8,372 nucleotides of DNA from Candidatus Segatella mututuai (GCA_002439605.1 DJOI01000018.1:1720-10091); one strand, 5' to 3'. Positions 1 through 6,337 are shown, counted from the stretch's first letter. Notes: generated from the sequence alone by a model not told the origin. Numbers and translations are program-made.

Positions 1-165
1 TATGCCAAGGAATTCTATAGTATTGCGGTTTCTCATCCAATTCCCAATCACGCCATTAGGGTCTTCACCATTCTTCTGCTTGGCAATGTCTGTGATGCAG
101 ATGTAATCTATTCCATCTTTATTGATAGCCTTGATAGTTTGATTCTTGACTATTATCTTTGCCAT
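1..165 (-). CDS. KilA-N domain protein (N-terminal 55 residues; runs off the left edge)
   Basis: Reading the minus strand from the ATG at 165, 55 codons are open to the window edge. The peptide contains YICITDIAKQKNG (residues 21-33), VIGNWMRNRNTIEFLG (39-54) and a short beta-like start. This is the usual N-terminal pattern of Bacteroidetes KilA-N proteins (TDIA...P..VI.NW.R.RNTIEFLG.WE). KilA-N is a DNA-binding domain common in phages, integrated elements and DNA viruses, so a DNA-binding role in a mobile or accessory context is the likely reading. An SD-like AAGGAA lies 3 bases before the ATG. A promoter fitting the Bacteroidetes consensus sits about 105 bp upstream. It is transcribed away from the DUF3791/DUF3990 operon. 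The C-terminal part, which usually decides the subtype, lies outside the window. Confidence 0.85.
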   Translation of the reverse strand, partial: MAKIIVKNQTIKAINKDGIDYICITDIAKQKNGEDPNGVIGNWMRNRNTIEFLGI

Positions 166-268
166 AATTCCTTAGTTTTTAGTTAGCACAAATCTGTGGC
201 TGCATGTACTTTCCACAAGAAAAATTGATTTAGTTTTTATATTCATTTCATTTTTAGTTAAACGAATG

Positions 269-301
269 CAAAGATAATAAAACTTTTGACAAATGGGCAA
301 T
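269..301 (-). promoter_or_regulatory. Promoter of the KilA-N gene
   Basis: On the minus strand ATTG (298-301) and TATCTTTG (269-276) are 21 bp apart, matching the Bacteroidetes -33/-7 pattern TTTG-N19-21-TAnnTTTG. Transcription would start near 261-263, giving a leader of about 97 nt. The leader holds two copies of TAACTAAAAA (complement of 251-260 and 176-185), which may be chance in AT-rich DNA. Confidence 0.65.
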
Positions 302-520
302 CTTGCTTGCGTTTTTATCATTATTTAGCAGGCTGTTCTATCTTCTCTTCAATGGTGTTGCCGATTTTTGACTTGCACGTAGGAATAGTTCCCCCAAAAA
401 ACAACAAAAACATATACAAAACAAGACAAGGAAAGTATGTTTTGTGGCATTTTGCACTAAAAACGCCTTCATATTATGCAAAAATATTGCCTTTTATGAT
501 AGAATGTCGCAATAAAACAT
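302..520. other. AT-rich divergent intergenic spacer
   Basis: This stretch lies between the two outward-facing promoters. I see no convincing gene in it. The only open frame of note (286-531, plus) begins with TTG, has no SD, and both promoters overlap its ends. I see no RNA gene, no array and no strong hairpin. Regulatory sites for either flanking transcript could lie here. Confidence 0.5.
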
Positions 521-528
521 TATTTTTG
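521..528 (+). promoter_or_regulatory. Probable -7 element for the HsdS remnant/DUF3791/DUF3990 operon
   Basis: TATTTTTG matches TAnnTTTG exactly. The -33 element is poor: the nearest candidate is TATG at 495-498, 22 bp away. A start near 534 would put all the downstream plus-strand genes on one transcript, with the HsdS-like remnant first. Confidence 0.45.
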
Positions 529-561
529 TAGGGTAAAATGCAATAAAAACATGAAGTTACA

Positions 562-767
562 ATGCCTATGTGTGCAATCGTACCCAACCAAACCTTACAG
601 CGCTTCTCTGAAATTGCACGGATATTGTCTCCTGTGGATATGAAGGAACTTATCTCAGACGAGAAAGAACGTAGTGCTATTTCAAGGAGTTCAAGCAACG
701 CTTGATAAGTGATGTTGTAACAGGGCAGATATGTGTGGCAGAGCCACAGAAAGGAGAAAAGCAATGA
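562..767 (+). pseudogene. hsdS: Remnant of a type I restriction specificity subunit (HsdS C-terminus), frameshifted
   Basis: Two out-of-frame pieces look like HsdS C-terminal sequence. The clear one is read in the frame of 681-767: FKEFKQRLISDVVTGQI, then VAEPQKGEKQ and a TGA at 765-767. The form K(E/A)(Y/F)KQRLI.DVVTG(Q/K) is the typical end of HsdS, the end of the conserved helix that docks the methylase. The weaker piece starts at the ATG at 562 in another frame: IVPNQTLQRFSEIAR, like the end of a target-recognition domain in other HsdS proteins. That frame stops at 703-705. No intact recognition domain, hsdM or hsdR is present. The remnant's TGA overlaps the DUF3791 ATG (ATGA), so translation through it could feed the next gene. 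The C-terminal call is fairly firm; the first half is tentative. Confidence 0.55.
751..756 (+). promoter_or_regulatory. Ribosome binding site of the DUF3791 gene
   Basis: AAGGAG lies 7 bases before the ATG at 764. A perfect SD is unusual in this phylum, and it decides the start at 764 over the upstream in-frame ATG at 731. Confidence 0.8.
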
Positions 768-988
768 GCAAGGAAGAAAAAGACACAGCACTCTTCGTTG
801 CATTCTGCATAGAAGAATACGGAGCGGCAAAAGGAATGGCTGGAGAACAAGTGCTTGAGCTGTTCTCAAAGTATGGCTTGGTGGACTATCTAAGCAAGTG
901 CTACGATGTGCTTCATACCCAAGGTCGCCAATGGCTGATAGAAGAAATAGACGAGTTTATCGAGATCAGAAAAAACAAAGAAGCATGA
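764..988 (+). CDS. DUF3791 family protein
   Basis: A 74-residue, all-helical, soluble protein. The family signature is visible: LFVAFCIEEYG (residues 10-20), MAGEQVLELFSKYGLVDYL (25-43) and YDVLHTQGRQWLIEEIDEFI (47-66). DUF3791 proteins are uncharacterised small proteins that in Bacteroidetes and Firmicutes often sit next to DUF3990 genes. The start is set by the SD at 751-756. The ATG overlaps the stop of the HsdS remnant and the TGA overlaps the ATG of the DUF3990 gene, so it is probably translated in a coupled way. No signal peptide or membrane segment is visible. From size, charge and position, a partner, neutraliser or adaptor of the DUF3990 protein is a reasonable inference. The family assignment is confident; the role is not known. 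Confidence 0.85.
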   Translation: MSKEEKDTALFVAFCIEEYGAAKGMAGEQVLELFSKYGLVDYLSKCYDVLHTQGRQWLIEEIDEFIEIRKNKEA

Positions 989-1470
989 AGATATATCACG
1001 GAAGTTCAGAAGTGGTGGAGGATCCTATGATACTTCAACCCAATCGCTTATTGGATTATGGCAAAGGATTTTACACCACAACTTCAGAACAACAAGCAAA
1101 GGAATGGGTAGAAAGACGCATGCTTGAAAAAATTGCCTCTGGTGGTTATGTTAATATATATGACTTCGACGACACAAGAATGCAGGAACTTAAATGTCTC
1201 ATTTTTCCCGAACCATCTAAGGACTGGGCAGACTTTGTTATGGCTAACCGAACGCAAAAGGGCTTTACCCACGACTACGACATAGTGTATGGTCCAGTTG
1301 CAAACGATAAAGTATATTTGCAATTTGGACTGTATGAAAGTGGGGCAATCGGAGTTGAAACACTTCTCCGTGAACTCAAGACTTACAAATTGGTTGACCA
1401 ATACCTGTTCCATACAGAAAAAGCATTGGCAGCACTACATTTCATTAAAGCAATTAAAATCGGGGGATAA
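985..1470 (+). CDS. DUF3990 family protein, ADP-ribosyltransferase-like
   Basis: This 161-residue protein has family features in order: YHGS at residues 4-7, DYGKGFYTT at 24-32, HDYDIVYGPVAND at 96-108 and DQYLFHTEKAL at 138-148. These resemble the three core motifs of PARP/diphtheria-type ADP-ribosyltransferases (HGS; GKGIYFA; NEYIVYD). H5, Y30 and Q139 would form an H-Y-Q triad, with Q in place of the usual E. The ATG at 985 overlaps the DUF3791 stop. The frame is open further upstream to 898, but that region lies inside the DUF3791 gene, and the HGS motif belongs near the N-terminus. The SD is weak, consistent with coupled translation. Likely role (inference): an NAD-using modifier of protein, nucleic acid or a small molecule, acting as a toxin or defence effector in the cytoplasm. 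The family assignment is good; the activity is untested. Confidence 0.85.
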   Translation: MKIYHGSSEVVEDPMILQPNRLLDYGKGFYTTTSEQQAKEWVERRMLEKIASGGYVNIYDFDDTRMQELKCLIFPEPSKDWADFVMANRTQKGFTHDYDIVYGPVANDKVYLQFGLYESGAIGVETLLRELKTYKLVDQYLFHTEKALAALHFIKAIKIGG

Positions 1471-1471
1471 T

Positions 1472-1687
1472 ATGTTCAAGATAAATCAAAGCAACCTTCA
1501 CTTGCTTTTGCCAGGGAAAATCAGTTGGCTGGTGGAATACTTGCATGATGATTATGGCTTCACTCTGCAAGAGTGCCTCAACCGCATCTATCGTTCAAAG
1601 CTATACAAGAAGTTGTCTACAGAAAGCACCAAGTACTGGCACTTGGGACCAGTGGACTTATACAATGAGCTGAAGAAAGAATTTTAA
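1472..1687 (+). CDS. Small helical protein in the DUF3990 operon, possibly DUF3791-related
   Basis: A 71-residue protein starting one base after the DUF3990 stop. The ATG at 1472 is preceded by a GGGGGA tract 5 bases upstream that could serve as SD. Visible features are LLLPGKISWLVEYLHDDYG (residues 11-29), a helical middle (QECLNRIYRSKLYKKL) and a conserved-looking end, ESTKYWHLGPVDLYNELKKE (51-70). The end loosely resembles the closing helix of the DUF3791 protein, but I cannot confirm the family. It has no signal peptide or membrane segment. Tight spacing with the DUF3990 gene argues for a shared job, such as antitoxin, second regulator or adaptor. It is the last gene of the operon; I see no clear terminator between it and the convergent permease gene. 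Confidence 0.75.
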   Translation: MFKINQSNLHLLLPGKISWLVEYLHDDYGFTLQECLNRIYRSKLYKKLSTESTKYWHLGPVDLYNELKKEF

Positions 1688-1688
1688 A

Positions 1689-1727
1689 TTGAAAGCGTAT
1701 GCCAACAGACATATCAGAGAACTCCTT
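1689..1727 (-). pseudogene. Cut-off start of the gene that once followed the permease
   Basis: Six bases after the permease stop on the minus strand lies a perfect AAGGAG (complement of 1722-1727), then 9 bases, then ATG (complement of 1710-1712). The frame opens with MSVGI, but from about codon 6-9 it enters sequence antisense to the end of the AT-rich operon and stops at 1617-1619 after 31 codons. FecCD permease genes are commonly followed by the ABC transporter ATPase gene, so this is most simply read as that gene's initiation region, with the body lost at the junction. The start signals are seen directly; the identity of the lost gene is inferred. Confidence 0.5.
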
Positions 1728-1733
1728 ACCCCC

Positions 1734-2756
1734 CTACCTCTTCTTCAGCAGCACGTAGATGATGACGGGGGCGCCGAGGAGAGGAGTCACGGCACCGAGG
1801 GGGATGATGCCGTTCCGGGCAGGGAGGGTGCAGAGCCAGTTGCAGAGCAAGGCGATGACAGAACCCAGGAGCATCGTGCAAGGCAAGAGCCGGCGGTGGT
1901 CCTGGGAGCCGACGAAGAGGCGCGCCATGTGGGGCGTGGCCAACCCGATGAAGGCTATGGGGCCGCAGAAAGCCGTCACCGTGGCGGTGAGCACGCCTGT
2001 GACAAGGAGCAGGAGAAGGCGGAGCCTGCGTGTGTCGTAGCCTAAGTTGCCGGCGTACATCTCGCCCAGGAGCAAGGCGTTCAGGGGTTTCACGAGCGAC
2101 AACGACACCAGGAGGGAAAGGCCGATCACGACGGCTGCCACGGGAACGACGCCGAACGAGACGTTGCCGAAGCTTCCCATTCCCCATACCATGTAGGATT
2201 TCACGCCCTCGCTCGTCGCAAAGAAATTGAGCAGCGTGATGGCGCTATTGGCCAGATAGCCTATCATCAAACCGATGATAAGCAGCATGGTGCTGCTGCG
2301 CACGACGGCGGAAAGAGCCGAGACGAGGACCGTAACCAGCAGAGCGCCCGCCAAAGCCGAGAGAAGCACCGCCGCATAGCCCGCCACGGTGAGCGAGCCT
2401 GCCGACAAGCTGCCGCCCCACCCCAGCATGACGACAGCCACCGCCAAGGCTGCCCCGCCATTGATGCCGAACACGTCGGGACCCGCCAAAGGATTGCGGA
2501 AGGTGGTCTGCAACAGAAGTCCACCGACAGACAGGGCCGCGCCTCCCAGCAAGGCCATGACGGCCTGGGGCAACCGCGACTGGATGACGATAAAGCGAAA
2601 TGAATCCGAGATTCCATCCGCAGGAATCCCCGTAAGGACTGCCCAGACATCGGCGAGCGGAATGTCGACGCTCCCCATGGCAAGATTGAGCACGAAGAGC
2701 ACAACCAGCAACAAGACGGACGATGCGAGGACGGCGATGGTTTGGGAATGCTTCAT
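1734..2756 (-). CDS. FecCD-family ABC transporter permease (iron-siderophore, heme or cobalamin type)
   Basis: A 340-residue, strongly hydrophobic protein, full length for the family, with about ten membrane helices. Characteristic FecCD/BtuC segments are present: RLPQAVMALLGGAALSVGG (residues 61-79), followed by LLQTTFRNPLAGPDVFGING (81-100), GPIAFIGLATPHMAR (265-279, the cytoplasmic coupling-helix region contacting the ATPase) and LGAVTPLLGAPVIIY (320-334). It would form the inner-membrane channel for a chelated metal or cobalamin; the substrate cannot be told from the permease alone. It has its own near-consensus promoter upstream. No substrate-binding protein or ATPase gene lies beside it, and only a cut-off start follows its stop. 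Its GC content is much higher than that of the convergent operon. It works only if partners are supplied from elsewhere. Confidence 0.93.
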   Translation of the reverse strand: MKHSQTIAVLASSVLLLVVLFVLNLAMGSVDIPLADVWAVLTGIPADGISDSFRFIVIQSRLPQAVMALLGGAALSVGGLLLQTTFRNPLAGPDVFGINGGAALAVAVVMLGWGGSLSAGSLTVAGYAAVLLSALAGALLVTVLVSALSAVVRSSTMLLIIGLMIGYLANSAITLLNFFATSEGVKSYMVWGMGSFGNVSFGVVPVAAVVIGLSLLVSLSLVKPLNALLLGEMYAGNLGYDTRRLRLLLLLVTGVLTATVTAFCGPIAFIGLATPHMARLFVGSQDHRRLLPCTMLLGSVIALLCNWLCTLPARNGIIPLGAVTPLLGAPVIIYVLLKKR

Positions 2757-2799
2757 AAGAGAGTGTAGCTTTGAGTCGTTTTTCTTTTTGTCACGGCTG

Positions 2800-2831
2800 C
2801 AAAGTTACACTTTTTTTCCCAAACAAGCAAA
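2800..2831 (-). promoter_or_regulatory. Promoter of the permease gene
   Basis: On the minus strand TTTG (complement of 2828-2831) and TAACTTTG (complement of 2800-2807) are separated by exactly 20 bp, a perfect Bacteroidetes promoter. Its -33 element starts 8 bases after the stop of the upstream small membrane protein. Transcription would start near 2793, giving a leader of about 37 nt with no good SD. No Fur-type palindrome is evident. Confidence 0.75.
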
Positions 2832-2839
2832 TGGAAGCA

Positions 2840-3199
2840 TCAGAACTTGACGAACCTCACCCATCTCCACACCAAGGCGACGCCCGGCAAGACACAGGCC
2901 ACAAGGTCTGCCAGCCCTGCCGCAGCCATCATGCCCGCATCGGCATGGGGCGTGGTGTAAGACTCGGTGGGAATCAACGCTCCCTGGAACAGTACGGTAA
3001 AAATAATAAAAATGACAAGCTCGCGCGTGGTTGCCTTGCCGTGGTAGTCGAAACTACTGTGTATGGTGTGGAAGATGCTTCTCACAGCCGTGGAAATATA
3101 CTTCTGAATGCCAAACTCGGGCATTCTCCATCCCATGTTTCCCAACTCTGCGTGGGCGTTGCCCAGATTCAAGTTGGCCCGATTCATTGCCAGTTCCAT
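2840..3199 (-). CDS. Small two-helix membrane protein, short DUF805-like
   Basis: A 119-residue protein. Residues 50-60 read FDYHGKATTRE and are followed at once by a membrane helix (LVIFIIFTVLF, 61-71). This matches the opening of DUF805 proteins (F.GRA.R.E followed by a helix). A second hydrophobic stretch (about 89-110, ending VLPGVALV) matches the later DUF805 helix that precedes RRLHD. Here it ends WRWVRFVKF, so the RRLHD motif and the final helix are absent. Residues 1-40 are amphipathic and not typical of the family. The start at 3199 has only a short AGG upstream; the ATG at 3187 is an alternative. A TAnnTTTG element lies upstream, and the permease promoter follows directly. The function of DUF805 is unknown. 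The gene is likely real, but the family assignment is moderate. Confidence 0.55.
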   Translation of the reverse strand: MELAMNRANLNLGNAHAELGNMGWRMPEFGIQKYISTAVRSIFHTIHSSFDYHGKATTRELVIFIIFTVLFQGALIPTESYTTPHADAGMMAAAGLADLVACVLPGVALVWRWVRFVKF

Positions 3200-3232
3200 A
3201 AGCCTAATCTTTTTAAATCATTTGTACTGCTG

Positions 3233-3240
3233 CAAAAGTA
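3233..3240 (-). promoter_or_regulatory. -7 element for the DUF805-like gene
   Basis: The minus strand reads TACTTTTG, fitting TAnnTTTG, which places transcription start near 3226 and gives a leader of about 27 nt. No good TTTG is found 19-21 bp upstream. Instead a GTGTTAC half-site (3249-3255) lies there, which would suit an activator-dependent promoter. Confidence 0.5.
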
Positions 3241-3248
3241 CAAGAGCC

Positions 3249-3298
3249 GTGTTACGCCATGATGTAGAATGTGTTACATTTCTATGACATTTAACACA
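3249..3298. promoter_or_regulatory. Three spaced GTGTTA half-sites (possible operator)
   Basis: GTGTTAC occurs at 3249-3255 and again at 3271-3277, 22 bp apart (about two helical turns). A third copy lies inverted as TAACACA at 3292-3298. The second and third form a perfect 7-bp inverted repeat, TGTGTTA/TAACACA, with a 15-bp spacer. The middle copy is also part of AATGT-GTT-ACATT (3268-3280). The array sits immediately upstream of the -7 element at 3233-3240. Confidence 0.4.
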
Positions 3299-3313
3299 AC
3301 CTGCCTTTTCCGG

Positions 3314-3353
3314 AAAAAAACAACCGATGCCAGGCGAATCGCCCGACATCGGT
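3314..3353 (-). terminator. Intrinsic terminator of the TonB receptor operon
   Basis: On the minus strand ACCGATG and CATCGGT (complements of 3347-3353 and 3323-3329) close a GC-rich hairpin whose inner part also pairs (GGGCGA with TCGCC). It is followed within three bases by a run of seven T (complement of 3314-3320). It lies about 55 bp after the receptor stop. Confidence 0.85.
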
Positions 3354-3407
3354 AAACCCAAAGCTAACTATTTATTATATTACAAGGCCTGTTGCGGCAA
3401 ACCTTGC

Positions 3408-6236
3408 CTACAGGTTGACCTTGATACCTGCGTTGATCTTCACGCCATAGTACTCCACTTGCATGGTGCGGTTCTTCTCGCCCTGGTAGTAGCGCAGAGG
3501 CTGGTTGAGCAGGTTGTTGGCGTTGGCATAGACGGTGAACTTCTGCTTCTTGCCCCAAGTGTAGCTTGCGTTGAGGTCGAGGTAGTTCACCTTGTCGTAA
3601 TAGCGGTCGAGCGCCCTGCTCGTGCTCATCTGGTCGATGAACGAAGAGGCGAAGTTGTAGGACAGTCGAAGGCTCACGCCGCTCTTCTCGAAGAAGAGAG
3701 AAGCGTTGGCTGTGTGCTCCGGCGAACCCGCCACCTTCACGTCGTCGTCGTCCTCTATGCCCAGGCGCTCGTTGAAGTTGTGCGTGGTGCTGTGGGTGTA
3801 GGTGTAGTTGCCATAGAAGCCCAGGCATCTCAGGGCGGGGGCGATGAAGCCGAAGTCGCGCTGGTAGGCCGCCTCTACTCCATACACGCGTGCGTCGTAG
3901 GCGTTGATGTTCTGCGAAACCTCAAACAGCTTTTCCGCATTCTCGCCGGTCAGTCCGAGGTCGCTGCCCAGGTATTTGTTGGAAGCCCACTCCACGTTCA
4001 CGTTCTTGATGTCCTTGTAGAAGAGGCCGAGGCTCACAAGGCCCACGCTCTTGAAGTAGTGGTCGGCCGAGAGGTCGATATTGACGGCCCTGGCTGGCTT
4101 GGTGTTAGGATCGCCGATGGTAGCCTCCTCGTCGGCGATGTTGAAGGTCTTGTTGGCTATCAGCGCAGAGTACTTGGGACGGGAGATGGTCTTGGTGATG
4201 GACGCGCGCAAGCTTCCGTCGTCGGAGTACTTGTACTTGAGGAGCAAACTTGGCAGGAGGTCGGTGTAGTGGTTCTTGAAGTCGCCCGTCGGCTTCATCG
4301 TCGCATCGCCGTCCTCGGGAATGTCCACGTTGTAGCCGCTGGTCTTCAGGTCGGTGCGCTCCACACGCAGGCCAAGGGTGGCGGAGAGTCTCTTGCCCAG
4401 CTTCTGGTCGAAGCGCAGATAGCCCGCCGTGATTTGCTCGCGAATGTCGTAGTTGCCGGCTTCCTCCTCGTAGTTCTCCTTTCCCTCATACTTGCTGAAG
4501 TCGATGTCGCCGAGCGTGTTGATGGAGATGAACGGAGTGTTGGCGGGATACTGGTCGCTCACCATGAAGCCGTCGCGTATCTGGAGGCTCGTCTTGTCGC
4601 GCCAGTCTTTGCCGAGCACCTCTTCCGGGTCGTAGTCGTAGAACGACGTGTTGCGGGTCTTGTGCTTGTTGGTGTATTTGGCTCCAAACTTCAGCGTGTT
4701 GCCGTAAAGTCCCTTGGTGAGCGGCAGGGTGAAGTTGACGCGTCCCTTCCACTCGTTCTCCACGATGTCCTGGTTGGAGTTGTCGAGCTCGTCGAGAGTC
4801 CAATGGCTGTCGTCCAGGGCAGGAAGCTGCTTGCCATAGTATGGATGCTTGCCCCCCACGTCCTTGAAATCCTCGCCGAAATCGATGAAGTCGGTCTCCT
4901 TCTTGCCATATTTATAGGTATAGGAAGCATAACGCTCGTTGGGCCGCCCCTCGGTGGCACGCGAATAGCTTGCCGCCCAATCCATCTTCAGGCTGCCGAA
5001 CAAGTGCTCGCCGTCGAGCGTGTAATCCATGGTCTGCTGCAACTCCAGGCGGGCGTTCTTATGGTCGGACGAGCCTGCCTTCGTCTGCATCACGACACTC
5101 TGCTTGGAAGCCTTGCTATTCAACTTCTTATAGCTGATGCGGTAACGGTTCTCCCAGTCGCTGCGACGGTTGTAGATGCCCTTGAAGGAAATGCGATGGA
5201 GAGGGTTGAACTTATAGTCCAACGCCAGGGAGTAGCTCTGGCGCTCGCGGGTCACGTAATACTGGCGCACCTGCGCTTCCTTCAGCTCCAACTGCTTGTC
5301 GTCGTTCTCCACGTATTCGAATTCGGCGTTGTCGGAACCCCCGGGAGCGTACTGGTAAGAGGCCGATGCCATGACGCCCAGCTTCTTGTTGAAGAAACGG
5401 TCGCCCCAGGTAGCTGCCAAGTCCCATTGCGGCTTGCCGCTCACCCAAGTGTAGCCGGAGCCCACGTTGAAGTTGAGCACCCGGTGGCTCGGCGTGTTCT
5501 TGGTCACGAGGTTGATTTCGCCGCCGATGGCGTCGCCGTCCATATCCGATGTCACCACCTTGTTGACCTCAATGGTCTGAATCATGTCGGCGGGGATGAG
5601 GTCGAGCTGCACGTTGCGGGTGCCGCCCTCGGCGGAAGGCATGCGGTTGCCGTTCACGGTAACGGAAGTCAGGTCGGCCGACGTGCCACGCACCTGTCCG
5701 AAGCGAGCCTCGCCCTGGTCGTACTGCACGTTGATGCCGTTGATGCGCTTCAGGGCGTCTCCGATGTTGGAGTCGGGGAACTTGCCCACCTGGTCGGCGC
5801 TCACCACGTTGGTCACGCCCATGTTCTCCTTCTGCATCTGCAAGGCCTTGCGCTGGCCGTAGAAAGCTCCGTTGACCACCACTTCCTTGAGCTCGTTGCC
5901 CTCGGCCAACGTGATGTTGCGCTCCACGTTCTTGCCTACAAGCTTGATGGTGTAAGTCTTCGGCGAATAACCCACGTAAGAAACCTTCACCCGATAGGTG
6001 CCGGGCTTCATGTTGGGCAGCACGTAAAAACCATTCACGTCGCTCGTCACTCCTGTATGCAAACCTTCCACCATGATGGTCGCTCCGGGCAAAGCCTGGT
6101 GCGTCGCATCCACAATACGACCGCTGATCACTCCACCCATCAAGGCGGTGCTTTCGGGTTCTGTCACGGCAAATGTCGTCGCACCTGTGGCTGTCAACAT
6201 CATGGCCGAGATAAATACTTTCTTCTTTAGATTCAT
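3408..6236 (-). CDS. TonB-dependent outer-membrane receptor with carboxypeptidase-regulatory-like N-terminal domain
   Basis: A 942-residue outer-membrane protein. It begins with a basic signal peptide (MNLKKKVFISAMML...). Next is a carboxypeptidase-regulatory-like beta-sandwich (about 35-112: GRIVDATHQALPGATIMVEG through YRVKVSYVGYSP), then LKEVVV (116-121), which could be the TonB-contact region. The plug domain is at about 128-247 (SADQVGKFPDSNIGDALKRI; VRGTSADLTSVTVNGNRMP; MDGDAIGGEINLVTK). The rest is a beta-barrel, ending in alternating aromatic/polar strands at the C-terminus. The plug resembles the TIGR01782-type receptors rather than SusC, and no SusD gene is adjacent. It imports a substrate using TonB/ExbBD energy. 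It lies 101 bp behind a secreted phosphatase gene with no promoter seen between, so the two are probably co-transcribed, and the substrate may be a phosphoester or its product (inference). There is no SD before the start. Confidence 0.93.
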   Translation of the reverse strand: MNLKKKVFISAMMLTATGATTFAVTEPESTALMGGVISGRIVDATHQALPGATIMVEGLHTGVTSDVNGFYVLPNMKPGTYRVKVSYVGYSPKTYTIKLVGKNVERNITLAEGNELKEVVVNGAFYGQRKALQMQKENMGVTNVVSADQVGKFPDSNIGDALKRINGINVQYDQGEARFGQVRGTSADLTSVTVNGNRMPSAEGGTRNVQLDLIPADMIQTIEVNKVVTSDMDGDAIGGEINLVTKNTPSHRVLNFNVGSGYTWVSGKPQWDLAATWGDRFFNKKLGVMASASYQYAPGGSDNAEFEYVENDDKQLELKEAQVRQYYVTRERQSYSLALDYKFNPLHRISFKGIYNRRSDWENRYRISYKKLNSKASKQSVVMQTKAGSSDHKNARLELQQTMDYTLDGEHLFGSLKMDWAASYSRATEGRPNERYASYTYKYGKKETDFIDFGEDFKDVGGKHPYYGKQLPALDDSHWTLDELDNSNQDIVENEWKGRVNFTLPLTKGLYGNTLKFGAKYTNKHKTRNTSFYDYDPEEVLGKDWRDKTSLQIRDGFMVSDQYPANTPFISINTLGDIDFSKYEGKENYEEEAGNYDIREQITAGYLRFDQKLGKRLSATLGLRVERTDLKTSGYNVDIPEDGDATMKPTGDFKNHYTDLLPSLLLKYKYSDDGSLRASITKTISRPKYSALIANKTFNIADEEATIGDPNTKPARAVNIDLSADHYFKSVGLVSLGLFYKDIKNVNVEWASNKYLGSDLGLTGENAEKLFEVSQNINAYDARVYGVEAAYQRDFGFIAPALRCLGFYGNYTYTHSTTHNFNERLGIEDDDDVKVAGSPEHTANASLFFEKSGVSLRLSYNFASSFIDQMSTSRALDRYYDKVNYLDLNASYTWGKKQKFTVYANANNLLNQPLRYYQGEKNRTMQVEYYGVKINAGIKVNL

Positions 6237-6337
6237 AAAATTATCTGTATAATAAAAACTATCTATCGTTTCTCTCTGTCATAAAAGCATCCCAACCTTG
6301 GGGCTATCGGGATTTCTTCGCTCTTCAACAGGACTCT

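Noticed and set aside
192..222. Short TGTGG/CCACA pairing in the KilA-N leader considered as a riboswitch
   Set aside because: The stem is only five pairs and no known riboswitch core is visible.
286..531. 81-codon plus-strand frame in the divergent spacer
   Set aside because: It starts with TTG, has no SD, and overlaps the KilA-N promoter at one end and the -7 element of the operon at the other. It has no recognisable domain.
474..869. Minus-strand frame opposite the HsdS remnant and DUF3791 gene
   Set aside because: It conflicts with the strongly supported DUF3791 gene and its SD, and has no recognisable family.
3327..6230. Plus-strand open frame of 967 codons covering the whole TonB receptor gene
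   Set aside because: It is exactly antisense to a gene with clear domains. The product is a monotonous Val/Leu/His/Ala-rich sequence with no motif, and it begins within the receptor's terminator. Codon bias in GC-rich genes often leaves the opposite strand free of stops.
6284..6305. CCCAA/TTGGG hairpin between phosphatase and receptor genes considered as a terminator
   Set aside because: The stem is only about five pairs with no T-run after it, so it would not separate the two genes.
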